Source: Treponema sp. | Lineage (GTDB): Bacteria > Spirochaetota > Spirochaetia > Treponematales > Breznakiellaceae | Direction of reading: 5' to 3' | Length of the DNA stretch: 5,479 bases | Assembly: GCA_031276685.1 (NCBI GenBank) | Contig: JAISMQ010000207.1 | Location: 1-5,479 of the forward strand | Shown here: piece by piece, positions 5,166 to 5,479 of the stretch | Layout of the letters: each line of letters opens with the position of its first letter | How positions within the stretch are numbered: the stretch's first letter is position 1 | Program-made: the position numbers and the translations under genes | The notes under the pieces: model-generated | The model's database searches: none | Told to the model about the DNA's origin: nothing | What the model saw: the letters and a program-made list of their open reading frames with translations, nothing else

Positions 5166-5479
5166 TCAGAACGAAACCGCTATCCGCTTTATCTCCATGG
5201 GTTTGAGTGTAATGCCCGTTTCGTCCAGGTACACCGCGCCGCCTCCGGCGATCCGTATGTCCGTCTCCTGGGGAGATGAATAGTGGTTTATCACAAGGAG
5301 AAGCCCCCTGCCGCCGCTGCGGAACAGGCTGGTCCATATGTTGGGATTACCACATTCGACAAAAGGCTTAACGCCCAAATCGGTCAGAAGGCGGCGCAGC
5401 ATGGCCCGGTGGGACGGGTATCCGTAGGACCACTGCGCGCCAAGCCACAGCAGGACGCCGCCCGGGGGGTACTGTTTTT
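5166..5479 (-). CDS. Probable glycoside hydrolase (beta-galactosidase-like), C-terminal end
   Basis: The frame is open from the right edge to the TGA at 5166-5168, giving about 104 visible residues of a longer protein; the ATG at 5402 is internal. The visible end has a GGVLLWLGAQW segment, a helix YPSHRAMLRRLLTDLGVKP, then PNIWTSLFRSGGRGLLLVINHYSSPQETDIRI and a closing VYLDETGITLKPMEIKRI. A Rossmann-like edge followed by a small beta-sandwich ending in a 'L-P-M-x-I' strand is typical of the C-terminal domains of GH35/GH42-type beta-galactosidases and related enzymes, where it lies outside the active site. No catalytic residue is visible, so the family is uncertain. It precedes the deacetylase-fold gene by 38 bp on the same strand, so the two probably form an operon for sugar-polymer use. 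Confidence 0.65.
   Translation of the reverse strand, partial: KQYPPGGVLLWLGAQWSYGYPSHRAMLRRLLTDLGVKPFVECGNPNIWTSLFRSGGRGLLLVINHYSSPQETDIRIAGGGAVYLDETGITLKPMEIKRIAVSF

Noticed and set aside
4681..5283. 200-residue open frame on + opposite the sugar operon
   Set aside because: It runs antisense across two supported genes and the gap between them and contains no recognisable domain.
5128..5337. 70-residue N-terminal extension of the deacetylase-fold protein
   Set aside because: It would overlap the upstream gene in another frame, is rich in Arg and Gly without family similarity, and the start at 5127 has a strong ribosome site.

Overview
The window carries six protein-coding genes or gene fragments on both strands. 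It contains no RNA gene, mobile element or CRISPR array that I can support. Base composition is moderately GC-rich, with GC-rich third positions. The gene content is a multidomain hybrid sensor kinase, a bacteriohemerythrin, a PtsN-type IIA protein, an OadG-type subunit and enzymes that look like sugar-polymer metabolism. This suits an anaerobic or microaerophilic fermentative bacterium; a GC-rich, termite-gut-like Treponema (Spirochaetota) is my best guess. That assignment is an impression from protein style, not a measured match.

Left part (1-2166): a hybrid histidine kinase on + enters from the left edge with the end of HisKA, then HATPase_c, a receiver and an Hpt domain. It converges on a 135-residue bacteriohemerythrin on -. 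A terminator-like hairpin with an A-tract on one side and a T-tract on the other lies between the two stops and could serve both genes. The hemerythrin gene has a clear ribosome binding site and a candidate promoter with a 7-bp inverted repeat between the -35 and -10 boxes.

Middle (2167-3551): after a 186-bp intergenic stretch comes a possible small exported protein on + (123 residues), followed by a GC-rich hairpin with a T-run. Next is a tight two-gene unit on +: a PtsN-like IIA protein and, 9 bp later, an OadG-like membrane subunit. Upstream of the pair is a GG-N10-GC element that fits a sigma-54 promoter. About 57 bp of intergenic sequence occurs twice as imperfect direct copies, one on each side of the hemerythrin gene.

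Right part (3529-5479): two genes on - form a probable operon separated by 38 bp. Upstream is the C-terminal end of what is probably a glycoside hydrolase. Downstream is a 532-residue cytoplasmic protein with a polysaccharide-deacetylase/glycosidase-like barrel and a beta-rich C-terminal part. The 3' end of the second gene overlaps the 3' end of the OadG-like gene by 23 bp in antiparallel orientation.

I found no clearly new defence or mobile system. The most interesting points are the paired intergenic repeat, the OadG-like gene coupled to ptsN without alpha or beta subunit genes, the sigma-54-like site in front of that pair, and the unusual deacetylase-fold enzyme.
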